Shown: in pieces, positions 35,857 through 44,600 of the stretch
How the letters are laid out: each line of letters starts with the position of its first letter
Numbering within the stretch: the stretch's first letter is position 1
Assembly: GCA_052180195.1 (NCBI GenBank)
Contig: CP197469.1
Reading direction: 5' to 3' (one strand)
Length of the DNA: 64,000 nt
Source of the DNA: Gottfriedia sp002574545
Lineage (GTDB): Bacteria; Bacillota; Bacilli; Bacillales; Bacillaceae_G
The notes under the pieces: generated by a model
Told to the model about the DNA's origin: nothing
Seen by the model: the letters and a program-made list of their open reading frames with translations, nothing else
Databases searched by the model: none
Translations under genes and position numbers: made by a program

Positions 35857-36616
35857 TGTGAACACCACCTAAAACACCTTGAGTTTTCATGATATCTTTA
35901 AAGAAATTCTGTCTCGTATCATCACCTTTGTGTAGTTGCGAATAGATTTGTCCATCTTTAATAAAGACTACGCGGTTGCAAAAGCTTGCTGCTACTGGAT
36001 CATGTGTAACCATTACAATTGTCGCGTTTCTTTTCTCATTTAGTTCACTTAGTTTATTTAATAAATCTGAAGCGGATTTTGAATCTAATGCACCTGTAGG
36101 TTCATCAGCGAAAATAATACTCGGTTCATGAATAAATGCTCTAGCGGCTGATGTACGCTGTTTTTGACCCCCAGAGATTTCGTTAGGGTACTTATCTTTT
36201 AATTCATAAATACCAAGCTCTCTAGCAATTACTTCAAACTTTTGATTGGCTTCACTTGATGAAGTTTTTGTTATTGATAAAGGTAAAAGTATATTTTCTT
36301 TTACTGTTAATGTGTCGAGTAAGTTGTATTCCTGGAAAATAAAACCTAAATAGTTTTTACGAAATTCTGCTAATTGTTTTTCTCTCATGTCCGTTATATC
36401 TTTACCTTCAATTGCAATCGTTCCACTGTTGATCTTATCAATTGAGGAAAGAACGTTTAGTAAAGTTGTTTTACCAGATCCAGATGGACCCATGATACTA
36501 ACAAATTCACCTTTTTCGATGTTTAAATTAATGCCACTTAACACTTCTTGTTTATTAAATTTATTTCCGTAACTTTTATGAATTTTATTTGCTTCTAAAA
36601 TATTCAATTCATTCAC
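35846..36616 (-). CDS. BceA-like ABC transporter ATPase
   Basis: A 256-residue cytoplasmic ATPase of the MacB/BceA class. Walker A is GPSGSGKTTLL, the signature is ISGGQKQRTSAARA and Walker B is IIFADEPTGALDS. It partners the overlapping BceB-like permease. Preceded by GGAGTGAATG. A BceR-type box and a -10 (TATACT, 36647-36642) lie upstream, so the pair is probably induced through the two-component system encoded just before it. Confidence 0.92.
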   Translation of the reverse strand: MNELNILEANKIHKSYGNKFNKQEVLSGINLNIEKGEFVSIMGPSGSGKTTLLNVLSSIDKINSGTIAIEGKDITDMREKQLAEFRKNYLGFIFQEYNLLDTLTVKENILLPLSITKTSSSEANQKFEVIARELGIYELKDKYPNEISGGQKQRTSAARAFIHEPSIIFADEPTGALDSKSASDLLNKLSELNEKRNATIVMVTHDPVAASFCNRVVFIKDGQIYSQLHKGDDTRQNFFKDIMKTQGVLGGVHNEH

Positions 36617-36695
36617 TCCTTTATTTTCATTCGATAAAATTAGTATAAATGGTTACTAAGACCGTTTCCTTTGATTAACCGAACAATAAACAAAA

Positions 36696-36719
36696 GCATG
36701 TGACAATTTTGTCACATGC
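36696..36719 (-). promoter_or_regulatory. BceR-type binding site ahead of bceAB
   Basis: GCATGTGACA and TGTCACATGC are perfect arms around a 4-nt centre, containing the TGACA-N4-TGTCA core known for BceR-like regulators. It overlaps the 3' end of the histidine kinase gene. On the minus strand it lies about 50 nt upstream of TATACT (36647-36642), which has a poor -35, as expected for an activated promoter. The same palindrome could act as a terminator for the kinase gene. Confidence 0.7.
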
Positions 36720-37716
36720 CTGTTATTTTTACAAATTCATTTCGATTAGGGAAGATTAGTGTGAAAATCGAACCCTTTTCTAATTCTGACTTTACTTGGA
36801 CAGTAATATGTAGGGACTGGGCAGCTTTTTTTGCTAAATATAATCCCATCCCTGTAGAAGCGTTGTCTTGATGTTGGATTGTAGAAGTAAATCCTTTTTC
36901 GAAAATTCGCGGTAAATCTTTTGAGTGAATACCACGACCAAAGTCCTGAATTTCAAGAATCACTTGTTCATTTTTTTGCTTACTTATAATCCGAATGTCA
37001 GAGGATGTACTATATTTCACCGCATTTGTTAATAGCTGTCGTATTATATATGATAACCATTTAGCATCACTGAATACTTCTAGCTCCTCTAACTCAATAT
37101 CAAATCCAATACCTTTATGAATACACCATGATTGCAAAGTTTTTATCTCTGGATAAATGACATCTTCAAGTTGAATTTTTTCGATATAAAGATCATTTTC
37201 AATAAATGGAATCCTTTTTTGGTGAAGCTGTTGATCTAGTAATAGGTGGATACGTAACCATTCATAAGTTAAATTTGATTTCAACTTTTCATCCTTCATC
37301 CGATCAATCATTAAATGCATTGCTGTTAAAGGCGTTTTTACTTCATGGATCCATGATAGGAGCTCATCTTTTTCTTGCTCTAAATAAGTTTGATTTTGAA
37401 TAGCTATTTTTTTAAATAAGATTGTTTGGTTCGTTAAACTGTTTTCTACAATTTCTTCAAATGGACTATTTGAATCTTCAATACCAGTCAAATCAAGGTT
37501 ATCTTCACGTTCGATGAGACTTTTATAAAATTTTATTTCTTTAGGATATCGAACGACTAAAAAAATAAAAAACAATAATAGTGATAGAAAGACAATGTAA
37601 AGTAATGATTTTATTGGAATTGACGAATCAATAAAAGAAACAAATACAATGAGTACTTGCGTTAATAGAAAAAAAAGTATCCAACTAAATCGCTCAATTA
37701 AAAATGTTCTAAACAT
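36712..37716 (-). CDS. BceS-like intramembrane-sensing histidine kinase
   Basis: A 334-residue kinase with two N-terminal membrane helices and only a few residues between them, so it has no real sensor domain; this class senses through the flux of its ABC transporter. The dimerisation box is LLSWIHEVKTPLTAM (phospho-His near residue 123). The ATPase domain shows LLTNAVKYS, FGRGIHSKDLPRIFEKGF and STGMGLYLAKKAA. Its ATG overlaps the regulator's TAA by one base (TAATG). Confidence 0.92.
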   Translation of the reverse strand: MFRTFLIERFSWILFFLLTQVLIVFVSFIDSSIPIKSLLYIVFLSLLLFFIFLVVRYPKEIKFYKSLIEREDNLDLTGIEDSNSPFEEIVENSLTNQTILFKKIAIQNQTYLEQEKDELLSWIHEVKTPLTAMHLMIDRMKDEKLKSNLTYEWLRIHLLLDQQLHQKRIPFIENDLYIEKIQLEDVIYPEIKTLQSWCIHKGIGFDIELEELEVFSDAKWLSYIIRQLLTNAVKYSTSSDIRIISKQKNEQVILEIQDFGRGIHSKDLPRIFEKGFTSTIQHQDNASTGMGLYLAKKAAQSLHITVQVKSELEKGSIFTLIFPNRNEFVKITGM

Positions 37717-38414
37717 TAGATCGCCTCTTCTAAAGCAATATATCCTTGACCAACCTTTGTTTCAATAAATTGCCCTAAACCTATTTCATCTAATCTTTTA
37801 CGTAATCGATTTACGTTTACAGTCAAAGTATTATCACTAATAAATCGCTTATCATCCCAAAGGGCATTTATTAATTCCTCACGACTTACAATTTTATTTT
37901 TTTGTTCAATTAGCAGTTTTAAAATATAAATCTCATTTTTTGTAAGTTCAATTGCACCATTTTCATTCGATACCGTATTTTTTTCATAGTCCACGGTTGC
38001 ACCACACCAAGTTTTAAGAGCAATTTTTTCAGTATTGTAATTATAAACGCGTCTAAGAGTAGCTTGGATTTTTGCAATTAGTACATCAAAATGGAATGGT
38101 TTTTGTATAAAATCATCTGCTCCAAGCTGCATTGACATGACCATATCTGAAGGGTGATCTCTTGAAGATAAAAAGATAATTGGTACGTTTGAATGGGAAC
38201 GGATCATACGGCACCAGTGAAAACCATCGTATTTTGGTAGTTGTATATCAATGATAACTAAATCTGGTTTGATCTCTGTAAACTCTTGAATTACCTTACT
38301 AAAGTCATTTATGCCATATACCTCATAGGACCATCCTGATAAACGGTCTTTAATCTCAGTGAATAGGGAAGAATCATCTTCAATGAGTAATAGTTTAAAC
38401 AAAGAATTCACCAC
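37716..38414 (-). CDS. BceR-like response regulator (OmpR family)
   Basis: A 232-residue OmpR/PhoB-type regulator. The receiver domain has the phospho-acceptor in VIIDIQLPKYDGFHWC (Asp near residue 56) and the Lys in FIQKPFHFD. The C-terminal winged helix includes DNTLTVNVNRLRKRL. It most likely activates bceAB through the inverted repeat at 36696-36719. The GTG at 38414 is the longest start; the in-frame TTG at 38402, with GGTG ahead of it, is an alternative. Confidence 0.9.
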   Translation of the reverse strand: MVNSLFKLLLIEDDSSLFTEIKDRLSGWSYEVYGINDFSKVIQEFTEIKPDLVIIDIQLPKYDGFHWCRMIRSHSNVPIIFLSSRDHPSDMVMSMQLGADDFIQKPFHFDVLIAKIQATLRRVYNYNTEKIALKTWCGATVDYEKNTVSNENGAIELTKNEIYILKLLIEQKNKIVSREELINALWDDKRFISDNTLTVNVNRLRKRLDEIGLGQFIETKVGQGYIALEEAI

Positions 38415-38821
38415 ACTTTTTTATTTACTTTCCATTAATTGTAAAATAAAACGACAATGAATGCTATTAACTATAGAATTTAATGAAATTAAGAAGAAAT
38501 AGAATCATAATTAACTCGAGTAGGATGAAAGTAGTGAAATAATAAGTTCTTACGAAGCTGATACTCCTAAGAATGGAGTATCAGCTCTTCATATACACAG
38601 ACAATAGACATATTTTCAAGGACTCTAATTCGAAGATTGTCATATTAAATCATATTTTACACAGGAATACCATACTATTAGACTAAAAATCCCCATCCAT
38701 CGACAAATCAAATCAAGATCATTTAAAATCCTGTATTGTTAATAATTCTGAATACTCATAATATTAGGTTGTTGAGTGCTCAATCTATTATTTTTTCTAA
38801 AAATCCATATGATCGTAAGTT
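38415..38821. other. Intergenic region with an orphan hairpin
   Basis: No gene is seen. AGCTGATACTCC (38556-38567) and GGAGTATCAGCT (38575-38586) form a perfect 12-bp stem with a 7-nt loop and no U-run. It lies between the divergent bceR-like and BIG2 genes and matches neither gene end. Confidence 0.5.
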
Positions 38822-38841
38822 TAGTATTTCTTCAAATACTA
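38822..38841. promoter_or_regulatory. Palindrome upstream of the BIG2 protein gene
   Basis: TAGTATTT and AAATACTA are perfect 8-nt arms around a 4-nt centre, about 60 nt ahead of the start codon. The form is that of an operator, but no cognate regulator is evident. Confidence 0.4.
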
Positions 38842-38901
38842 GTAATTTGTTATGAAAAAGTTCTAATTTCAATCTGAATTAAAATTTTAGGAGGACAACA
38901 A

Positions 38902-41900
38902 ATGAGGTTACAGAGCCTTAATCGGGTTTTTACATTAACGATCATTTTTACATTATTTATCTCTTTATTTAGTAATTTGACCTTTGCAGCATCGAAAACA
39001 GAAATAAAGGTCCCTAAGAGTAAAAAAATTGTAAAAATGCTTCCTAGTGAGTCTACGGTATCTTTTGCACTTTCAGAAGTCAGCCATAAATTATCAATTG
39101 TAGCAGTATACGAAGATGGCACTAAAAAGGATGTCTCAAAAGAAGGACAATGGACTTCTGCCAATAAAAAGATTGTAACAGTAAAAAATGGGACACTAAA
39201 GGCTATTTCTACGGGATCTACACAAGTTCAATTTAAGCTTGGAGCAGCAGTATCAAAAGTTGATGTTTCGATTACTATAAAGAAAGACAAGCCTAAAACT
39301 CAAAAAAAACCGAAAATAGTCACTTTAATGCTATCAGCTTATCGAACAACTTTTATTAAACAAGGAGAAAAGAAATCAATTCAATTGAAAGCACTTTATA
39401 GTGACGGTTCTGTAAAAGACGTAACTAGTTCTGCTACTTGGAAATCGAGCGATACTTCAATTGTAAAAGTCTCAAAAGGAGAAATAAAAGGTATTACAGC
39501 AGGTGATACTTTTTTAAAGGTTAAATATTCAACATTTCCTGAGATTAACTTTTTTGTTTCAGTTAAAGAGGTTTATGTAGAAACAACAGGACTTGAACTT
39601 TCAGTAGGGCAGTTAAGACTAGAGGCAACTGACAAGCCTGTCCAAGTTGAAGCTCAAACTAGAACATCTTTAGGTGTAGTGAAAGATGTGAAAACACTTG
39701 GTAAATGGGAAGCAACAAATACTAATGTTGCAACCGTAAATAGTAGTGGTTTGATCACTCCGGTTGGGGTAGGAGAAGCATATATTTATTTTAAGTATGA
39801 TAAATTTGTAGATGCTGTACGGGTTAAGGTCGTTAAACCGAAAAAACTTGTAACGGATACACCTAATATTGAAATTTTACCAAATGCTTCATTCGAGGCA
39901 ACCTTAAATGAAGTATTTAATGACGGTACGTCTGTAGATGTCAGAGATAAAGCAGCTTGGACGAGTGATAATCCTAGCATTGCCACAGTAACAAACAATG
40001 GTTTAATCATTGGAGGTAAGACAGGTAAAACAAAAATTAGAGCTTCCTACCGCTCTAATCTACATCCTCCAATTGAAATAAATGTCAACATCACAAATAA
40101 GCTTTCTGCACCTAAACCAATTGGCTTAACGGCTACACCTTCCAACTTCTACTTAAAAGCTGGAGAGGAAAAGAAAATATCAATTAAAGCCATATATAGT
40201 GATGGAATGGTAAAGGATGTAACAAATTCCGTTGAGCTAATTAGTAGCGATCCTAGAGTAGCGTCAGGTAGTTTAGATAAGGTGACGGGCCACAATAAAG
40301 GTACAGCTATATTAACTGCTATTTTTGAGAGGCAAACTGTCGATATTCCAGTAATAGTTAAGCAATACAATGCTACTCCATTGCCTGAAAAAATTACCGT
40401 TACACCTAATGTGACGAATATGATTGTAAACGAGCAAAAGCAGTTAAACGTGAAAGCATACTATTCGGATGGATCTGAACTGGATGTAACTTCTTTATCA
40501 CTTTACAATTCTTCTAACCCAAATGTCGTTTCGATCGATAAAGATGGATTGATTACAGCTCATGGTAAAGGTACAGCAAATGTAAGCGTATATAGTATGG
40601 ACTACACAAAACGATTTGAAATTGTTGTATCAGATAAAAAGATAGTTAGTCGAATAATTGATTTAGAACCAAGTGAAACAGACATTAAATTTAAAATAAC
40701 TGAACGAACGCACCCGTTTTCTGTAAAAGCAAAATATCAAGATGGTTCAAATGCGGACGTTACATCTCTTGGAAGATGTACAACACTAAATCCAGATATT
40801 GTTACAGTAGAAAATGGTGTACTGACTGCGGTCTCACCTGGTACTACACAAGTTCTAATCAACAACGGTACAATTACAGAAATACTTGATGTCACAATTT
40901 TACCTGAAAGTCCACAACAAGAAAAACAAGAAACGGATTTAAAAATTGAATCATTACTAGTTAATACCTTCGATGTTGTCGTTCAAAGAGGTAAACTTTA
41001 TCCTTTTAAAATTTCAGGGCAATATAATGATGGCGTTCAGAGAAATCTTACACAGTTGGTAAAATGGAAAGTAAAGAATCCATCAATTGCTAGTATTTCA
41101 GAAGGAAAGATTATTGGTAAAAAGAATGGAAAAACTACTATTATAGGTAAAATAGACGGATACCAATTTGAAATTCCTGTTAATGTAATTGAAACACTTG
41201 GACCCGTTAACTTATTTTCACTTACTTTAAGTCAGGGGTATCTGCTAATGCAACCAGGAGATCAGCCAGTAGATATCATTCCATTCGCAGAGTATACAAA
41301 CAGTGAAGTTGTAGAAGTCGATCGAGAGGGAAAATGGGAGTCTACAGATGAGAGTGTTGCTAAGGTTGATCAAAACGGGGTTATCACGCCAGTAGGCACG
41401 GGTGAAGCCCATGTCTTCTTCCGCTATCATAATGGCTTTAATGATGCAGTTTGGGTGAGAGTAATGAAGCCTAAGGAATTAGTGTCAAATGTCGGTGATG
41501 ATAAAGTAGTTTTAGAACCAAAAGAAATGACGAATATAAGCATTGATGCAGTATATGGTAATGGTCGGTGGGACAGATTTGAAGTAACAGATAATGTAGA
41601 ATGGAGTGTTGCAGATGAAACAGTTGCAACCATTTCTGATACCGGACGGATTACTGCCCAGTCCGTTGGAAAAACGACAATTACCGCATCCTATTTAGGA
41701 GTGACGAAAGAGCTAAATATTGAAGTTGTTGCTAAACATGCCACTCATGTAGTAGGAATATTCGCTACACCAGACAATGTTGTTAAATCAGTAGGTTCAA
41801 AAATGAAATTAAAAATTAATGCATTATTTAGTGATGGTACTGTAAAGGATATTACAACTGAAGTGTTTTGGAGAATGTCAAACTCTGATGTCGCTTATGT

Positions 41901-42003
41901 TACGAAAGATCATTATGTATTTGCAGCCTCTGAAGGAGCAGCAGTTGTAAGAGCGGAGTATGCAGGATTTAGTTATATTATCCCAATTGTGGTAATAAAA
42001 TAA
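38902..42003 (+). CDS. Large secreted protein of tandem BIG2 (Ig-like) domains
   Basis: A 1033-residue extracellular protein. A signal peptide (hydrophobic core to LTFAA, about residue 31) is followed by roughly 11 BIG2 domains of 85-95 residues. Each carries a recurrent YSDG..KDVT, then W.SS....V..V..G.I....G.T..... pattern; starts of these cores fall near residues 73, 163, 253, 338, 431, 525, 612, 710, 798, 885 and 975. It ends in the last domain, with no LPXTG motif, SLH domain or C-terminal helix, so how it is kept at the surface is unclear. Domains 3-5 resemble 9-11 as a block. ATG follows TAGGAGG. Likely an adhesin or cell-wall-associated spacer; ligand unknown. Confidence 0.85.
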   Translation: MRLQSLNRVFTLTIIFTLFISLFSNLTFAASKTEIKVPKSKKIVKMLPSESTVSFALSEVSHKLSIVAVYEDGTKKDVSKEGQWTSANKKIVTVKNGTLKAISTGSTQVQFKLGAAVSKVDVSITIKKDKPKTQKKPKIVTLMLSAYRTTFIKQGEKKSIQLKALYSDGSVKDVTSSATWKSSDTSIVKVSKGEIKGITAGDTFLKVKYSTFPEINFFVSVKEVYVETTGLELSVGQLRLEATDKPVQVEAQTRTSLGVVKDVKTLGKWEATNTNVATVNSSGLITPVGVGEAYIYFKYDKFVDAVRVKVVKPKKLVTDTPNIEILPNASFEATLNEVFNDGTSVDVRDKAAWTSDNPSIATVTNNGLIIGGKTGKTKIRASYRSNLHPPIEINVNITNKLSAPKPIGLTATPSNFYLKAGEEKKISIKAIYSDGMVKDVTNSVELISSDPRVASGSLDKVTGHNKGTAILTAIFERQTVDIPVIVKQYNATPLPEKITVTPNVTNMIVNEQKQLNVKAYYSDGSELDVTSLSLYNSSNPNVVSIDKDGLITAHGKGTANVSVYSMDYTKRFEIVVSDKKIVSRIIDLEPSETDIKFKITERTHPFSVKAKYQDGSNADVTSLGRCTTLNPDIVTVENGVLTAVSPGTTQVLINNGTITEILDVTILPESPQQEKQETDLKIESLLVNTFDVVVQRGKLYPFKISGQYNDGVQRNLTQLVKWKVKNPSIASISEGKIIGKKNGKTTIIGKIDGYQFEIPVNVIETLGPVNLFSLTLSQGYLLMQPGDQPVDIIPFAEYTNSEVVEVDREGKWESTDESVAKVDQNGVITPVGTGEAHVFFRYHNGFNDAVWVRVMKPKELVSNVGDDKVVLEPKEMTNISIDAVYGNGRWDRFEVTDNVEWSVADETVATISDTGRITAQSVGKTTITASYLGVTKELNIEVVAKHATHVVGIFATPDNVVKSVGSKMKLKINALFSDGTVKDITTEVFWRMSNSDVAYVTKDHYVFAASEGAAVVRAEYAGFSYIIPIVVIK

Positions 42004-42038
42004 TAAAATTTAGTTCCCCCCTTAATTAAGTTTAATAA

Positions 42039-42078
42039 AAAAAAGCTCATTTCTAAGTTATGGGAAATGAGCTTTTTT
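42039..42078. terminator. Bidirectional terminator between BIG2 gene and queF
   Basis: AAAAAAGCTCATTTC and GAAATGAGCTTTTTT are perfect arms with T-runs on both strands. Confidence 0.85.
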
Positions 42079-42110
42079 ATTCAAGTTAAAATACATAGCG
42101 ATTAATCCGA

Positions 42111-42608
42111 TTATCGATTATCAATCTTCTCAGGATATAAATCATGGTTCATCATACGATGTTCAGCCATTTTTTCGTATTTTGTACCTGGGCGACCATA
42201 GTTGCAATATGGGTCAATTGAAATTCCACCACGTGGAGTGAATTTTCCCCAAACTTCAATATAACGAGGATCCATTAATTTAATTAGATCATCCATAATG
42301 ATATTCATGCAATCTTCATGGAAATCACCATGATTACGGAAGCTAAAGAAGTATAGTTTTAATGATTTACTTTCAACCATTTTCTTCTCAGGAATATAGC
42401 TTATATAAATTGTCGCAAAATCAGGTTGACCAGTTTTTGGACAAAGTGAAGTAAATTCAGGGAAATTAAATTTTACGAAATAATCACGATCTGGGTGAGT
42501 ATTATCAAATGTTTCTAATATTCCTGGATCGTACTCAAATAAATATTTAGTGTTGTTACTGCCAAGTAATGATACATCTTCTAGTGAACCTTTTGATCTT
42601 CCTACCAT
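42111..42608 (-). CDS. queF: NADPH-dependent 7-cyano-7-deazaguanine reductase
   Basis: A 165-residue type I QueF that reduces preQ0 to preQ1 in queuosine synthesis. The catalytic Cys lies in FTSLCPKTGQPDF, and the substrate-binding ESKSLKLYFFSFRNHG with FHEDC follows. Length fits the short Bacillus form. It is the last gene of the queCDEF operon, 5 nt after queE, and ends at a bidirectional terminator. Confidence 0.96.
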   Translation of the reverse strand: MVGRSKGSLEDVSLLGSNNTKYLFEYDPGILETFDNTHPDRDYFVKFNFPEFTSLCPKTGQPDFATIYISYIPEKKMVESKSLKLYFFSFRNHGDFHEDCMNIIMDDLIKLMDPRYIEVWGKFTPRGGISIDPYCNYGRPGTKYEKMAEHRMMNHDLYPEKIDNR

Positions 42609-42613
42609 TCTGG

Positions 42614-43330
42614 TTAAACTCCTCTCTTATTTCCCCAAACAAATGCATGTAATTGAGGTAAAACTTTTACATTTTTAAAGACGTTTGATTTCATTGCTTC
42701 ATCTATAAGCCATTCGTAACGATTTAACATGTATTGTAATAAAGTGCCATCATCCGCATTTAGCCAACTATTTCCGACTTGTAAAAAGAACGGAACATGT
42801 GGGAATTTTTGATGAACAGATTCTGCATAAGCTAAATCTTTTCCATCAAAAATAACAACTTTTAAGCAAAACTTTGGGTGGTTTTCTAAACTTTGAATAA
42901 TGCTTCCTAGCATTTCAAAATCAGTATTCATGCCACTGCTAGGCGGTTTAGGCGATAAAGTAACTTCATCTATAGAAGGTAACCAAGACTGCCACTTACT
43001 ACCTTGAGTTTCAAGAGCCAAAGTCATATTCTTTCCTTTTAAAAACTCAACAACAGGGCCTAAAGATGGAAGTAAGGCAGGGTTTCCACCAGAAATCGTA
43101 ATATGAGAGAAAGTATCGCCACCTAAACTGACTAAATTCTCCCAAACTTCTTCTGCGGTCATCCATTTAATATTCTCTTTTTCACTACCATCCCAGGTGA
43201 ATGAAGAATCGCACCAACTACATGAGTAATCACAGCCAGCTGTACGAATAAACATCGTTTTTTGACCGATTGCCATACCTTCACCTTGTACAGTAGGTCC
43301 GAATATTTCAAGTACAGGAATTTTATTCAT
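42614..43330 (-). CDS. queE: 7-carboxy-7-deazaguanine synthase
   Basis: A 238-residue radical SAM enzyme that contracts the ring of 6-carboxytetrahydropterin to 7-carboxy-7-deazaguanine. The N-terminal substrate segment IFGPTVQGEGMAIGQ is followed by the iron-sulfur motif CDYSCSWC (C-x3-C-x2-C) and the SAM-binding GGNPAL. Its ATG overlaps queD by 8 nt. Third gene of the queuosine operon. Confidence 0.95.
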   Translation of the reverse strand: MNKIPVLEIFGPTVQGEGMAIGQKTMFIRTAGCDYSCSWCDSSFTWDGSEKENIKWMTAEEVWENLVSLGGDTFSHITISGGNPALLPSLGPVVEFLKGKNMTLALETQGSKWQSWLPSIDEVTLSPKPPSSGMNTDFEMLGSIIQSLENHPKFCLKVVIFDGKDLAYAESVHQKFPHVPFFLQVGNSWLNADDGTLLQYMLNRYEWLIDEAMKSNVFKNVKVLPQLHAFVWGNKRGV

Positions 43331-43799
43331 TGATCATCCACTCCCTACGAGCTTCTGCATAGCTTGTAGGCGTTTCAAATAAACGAACAAACTCAACTCG
43401 AATATCTTGTACAGGATTTGTTTCATCTTTAAGCGCATTTTCCATTTGCTCAAAAATCCAAACAACCATGTTCTCCGCTGTTGTATTCATCGGAGGTAGC
43501 ATCTCATTTAAATAACGGTGATCTAAATAGATTTCGATTTTTTCTTTCCAGATCTGCTTAATATCTCCAAAGTCTATTACTAAGCCGATCTCATCAACAA
43601 AGCCACTGATTCCAAAAATAACTTTATATGTGTGGCCGTGTAAATTCTTACATTTACCTTCATAGCAGTGTAAGTGATGTGCAGCATCAAACGTAAATTC
43701 TTTATTAACAAGAACTCGTTTATGGTGATATTTTAAGTCTTCTTTTTTTATATGCTCATCGATCTTATGAAGTCTTTCTACAATGCGAAAATCAAACAT
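43323..43799 (-). CDS. queD: 6-carboxy-5,6,7,8-tetrahydropterin synthase
   Basis: A 158-residue member of the PTPS family that converts dihydroneopterin triphosphate to 6-carboxytetrahydropterin. Zinc His residues and the catalytic Cys appear in FTFDAAHHLHCYEGKCKNLHGHTYK (split here as FDAAHHL and KNLHGHTY). The C-terminal Glu in VRLFETPTS binds substrate. It overlaps queC and queE by 8 nt each, so translation is tightly coupled. Confidence 0.95.
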   Translation of the reverse strand: MFDFRIVERLHKIDEHIKKEDLKYHHKRVLVNKEFTFDAAHHLHCYEGKCKNLHGHTYKVIFGISGFVDEIGLVIDFGDIKQIWKEKIEIYLDHRYLNEMLPPMNTTAENMVVWIFEQMENALKDETNPVQDIRVEFVRLFETPTSYAEARREWMINE

Positions 43800-44457
43800 G
43801 CTTTGGGGCTCCCTTCGATTGTAGGTAACGATCTAAACCAGCCTGACGAAGCTCACATGCCGGACATTCTCCACAACCATCTGAAATGATGCCGTTATAG
43901 CAAGTTAATGTTTTATTTTTAACGTATTCAAATGCACCCAATTCATCAGCTAATTTCCATGTGTCAGCTTTATCAATCCACATAAGTGGAGTATGAATAA
44001 CAAATGGATAATCCATTGATAGATTAAGAGTTACATTTAATGATTTAACAAAGATATCTCGGCAGTCAGGATATCCGCTAAAGTCAGTCTCACAAACACC
44101 AGTAATAATGTGCTTTGCTCCTTTTTGTTTAGCAAGTACTGCTGCAAAAGATAGGAATAATAAGTTACGTCCATCGACGAATGTAGAAGGAAGTTCGCCT
44201 TCTTCGTGAGTTATATCAATATCTGATCTTGTTAAAGCATTTGGTGCAAGCTGATTTAACAAGGACATATCAAGGATATGGTGAGGAATATTTAATTCCT
44301 TACAAATATCTGCAGCTACATCCAATTCAAGTTTATGGCGCTGATTGTAATTAAATGTAACAGCTTCAACCTCACCAAATTGTTGCATAGCCCAGAATAA
44401 ACAAGTAGTACTGTCTTGGCCACCGCTAAATACAACGATTGCTTTTTCATTTTTCAT
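43792..44457 (-). CDS. queC: 7-cyano-7-deazaguanine synthase
   Basis: A 221-residue ATP-dependent enzyme that turns 7-carboxy-7-deazaguanine into preQ0. The PP-loop VVFSGGQDSTTCLFW is at the N-terminus. The zinc site is formed by Cys residues in CYNGIISDGCGECPACELR. The start at 44457 has AGGAGAG upstream; a longer frame to 44529 runs into the riboswitch leader and is rejected. It heads the operon and is controlled by the preQ1 riboswitch about 85 nt upstream. Confidence 0.95.
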   Translation of the reverse strand: MKNEKAIVVFSGGQDSTTCLFWAMQQFGEVEAVTFNYNQRHKLELDVAADICKELNIPHHILDMSLLNQLAPNALTRSDIDITHEEGELPSTFVDGRNLLFLSFAAVLAKQKGAKHIITGVCETDFSGYPDCRDIFVKSLNVTLNLSMDYPFVIHTPLMWIDKADTWKLADELGAFEYVKNKTLTCYNGIISDGCGECPACELRQAGLDRYLQSKGAPKHV

Positions 44458-44513
44458 ATTTCTTCTCTCCTTTACATGATTAAAAAGAAGAGGGCATCCC
44501 GAATAACAAAAAT

Positions 44514-44540
44514 AAAAACAATACGACAAATATTGTTTTT
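44514..44540 (-). terminator. Riboswitch-controlled terminator in the que leader
   Basis: On the minus strand AAAAACAATA pairs perfectly with TATTGTTTTT and is followed by ATTTTTG. It begins directly after the preQ1 aptamer, so ligand binding probably sets whether this hairpin forms. Confidence 0.75.
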
Positions 44541-44541
44541 C

Positions 44542-44578
44542 GCCTTATTTTTTTGTAGAGGGGAGTTTGCGACCTCTA
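44542..44578 (-). ncRNA. preQ1-I riboswitch aptamer
   Basis: The minus strand reads AGAGGTCGCAAACTC then CCCTCT, an A-rich tract and AATAAGG. This is the class I preQ1 pattern: a GAGG/CCTC stem, a small loop, an A-rich strand that lies in the groove, and a 3' segment forming the pseudoknot. It lies upstream of queCDEF, whose product it senses. A perfect 8-bp hairpin (44579-44600) abuts its 5' side. Confidence 0.85.
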
Positions 44579-44600
44579 CCATAAGTAATATAACTTATGG

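Noticed and set aside
38902..42003. LPXTG-anchored adhesin
   Set aside because: The C-terminus ends in a BIG2 strand; no LPXTG, hydrophobic helix or basic tail is present.
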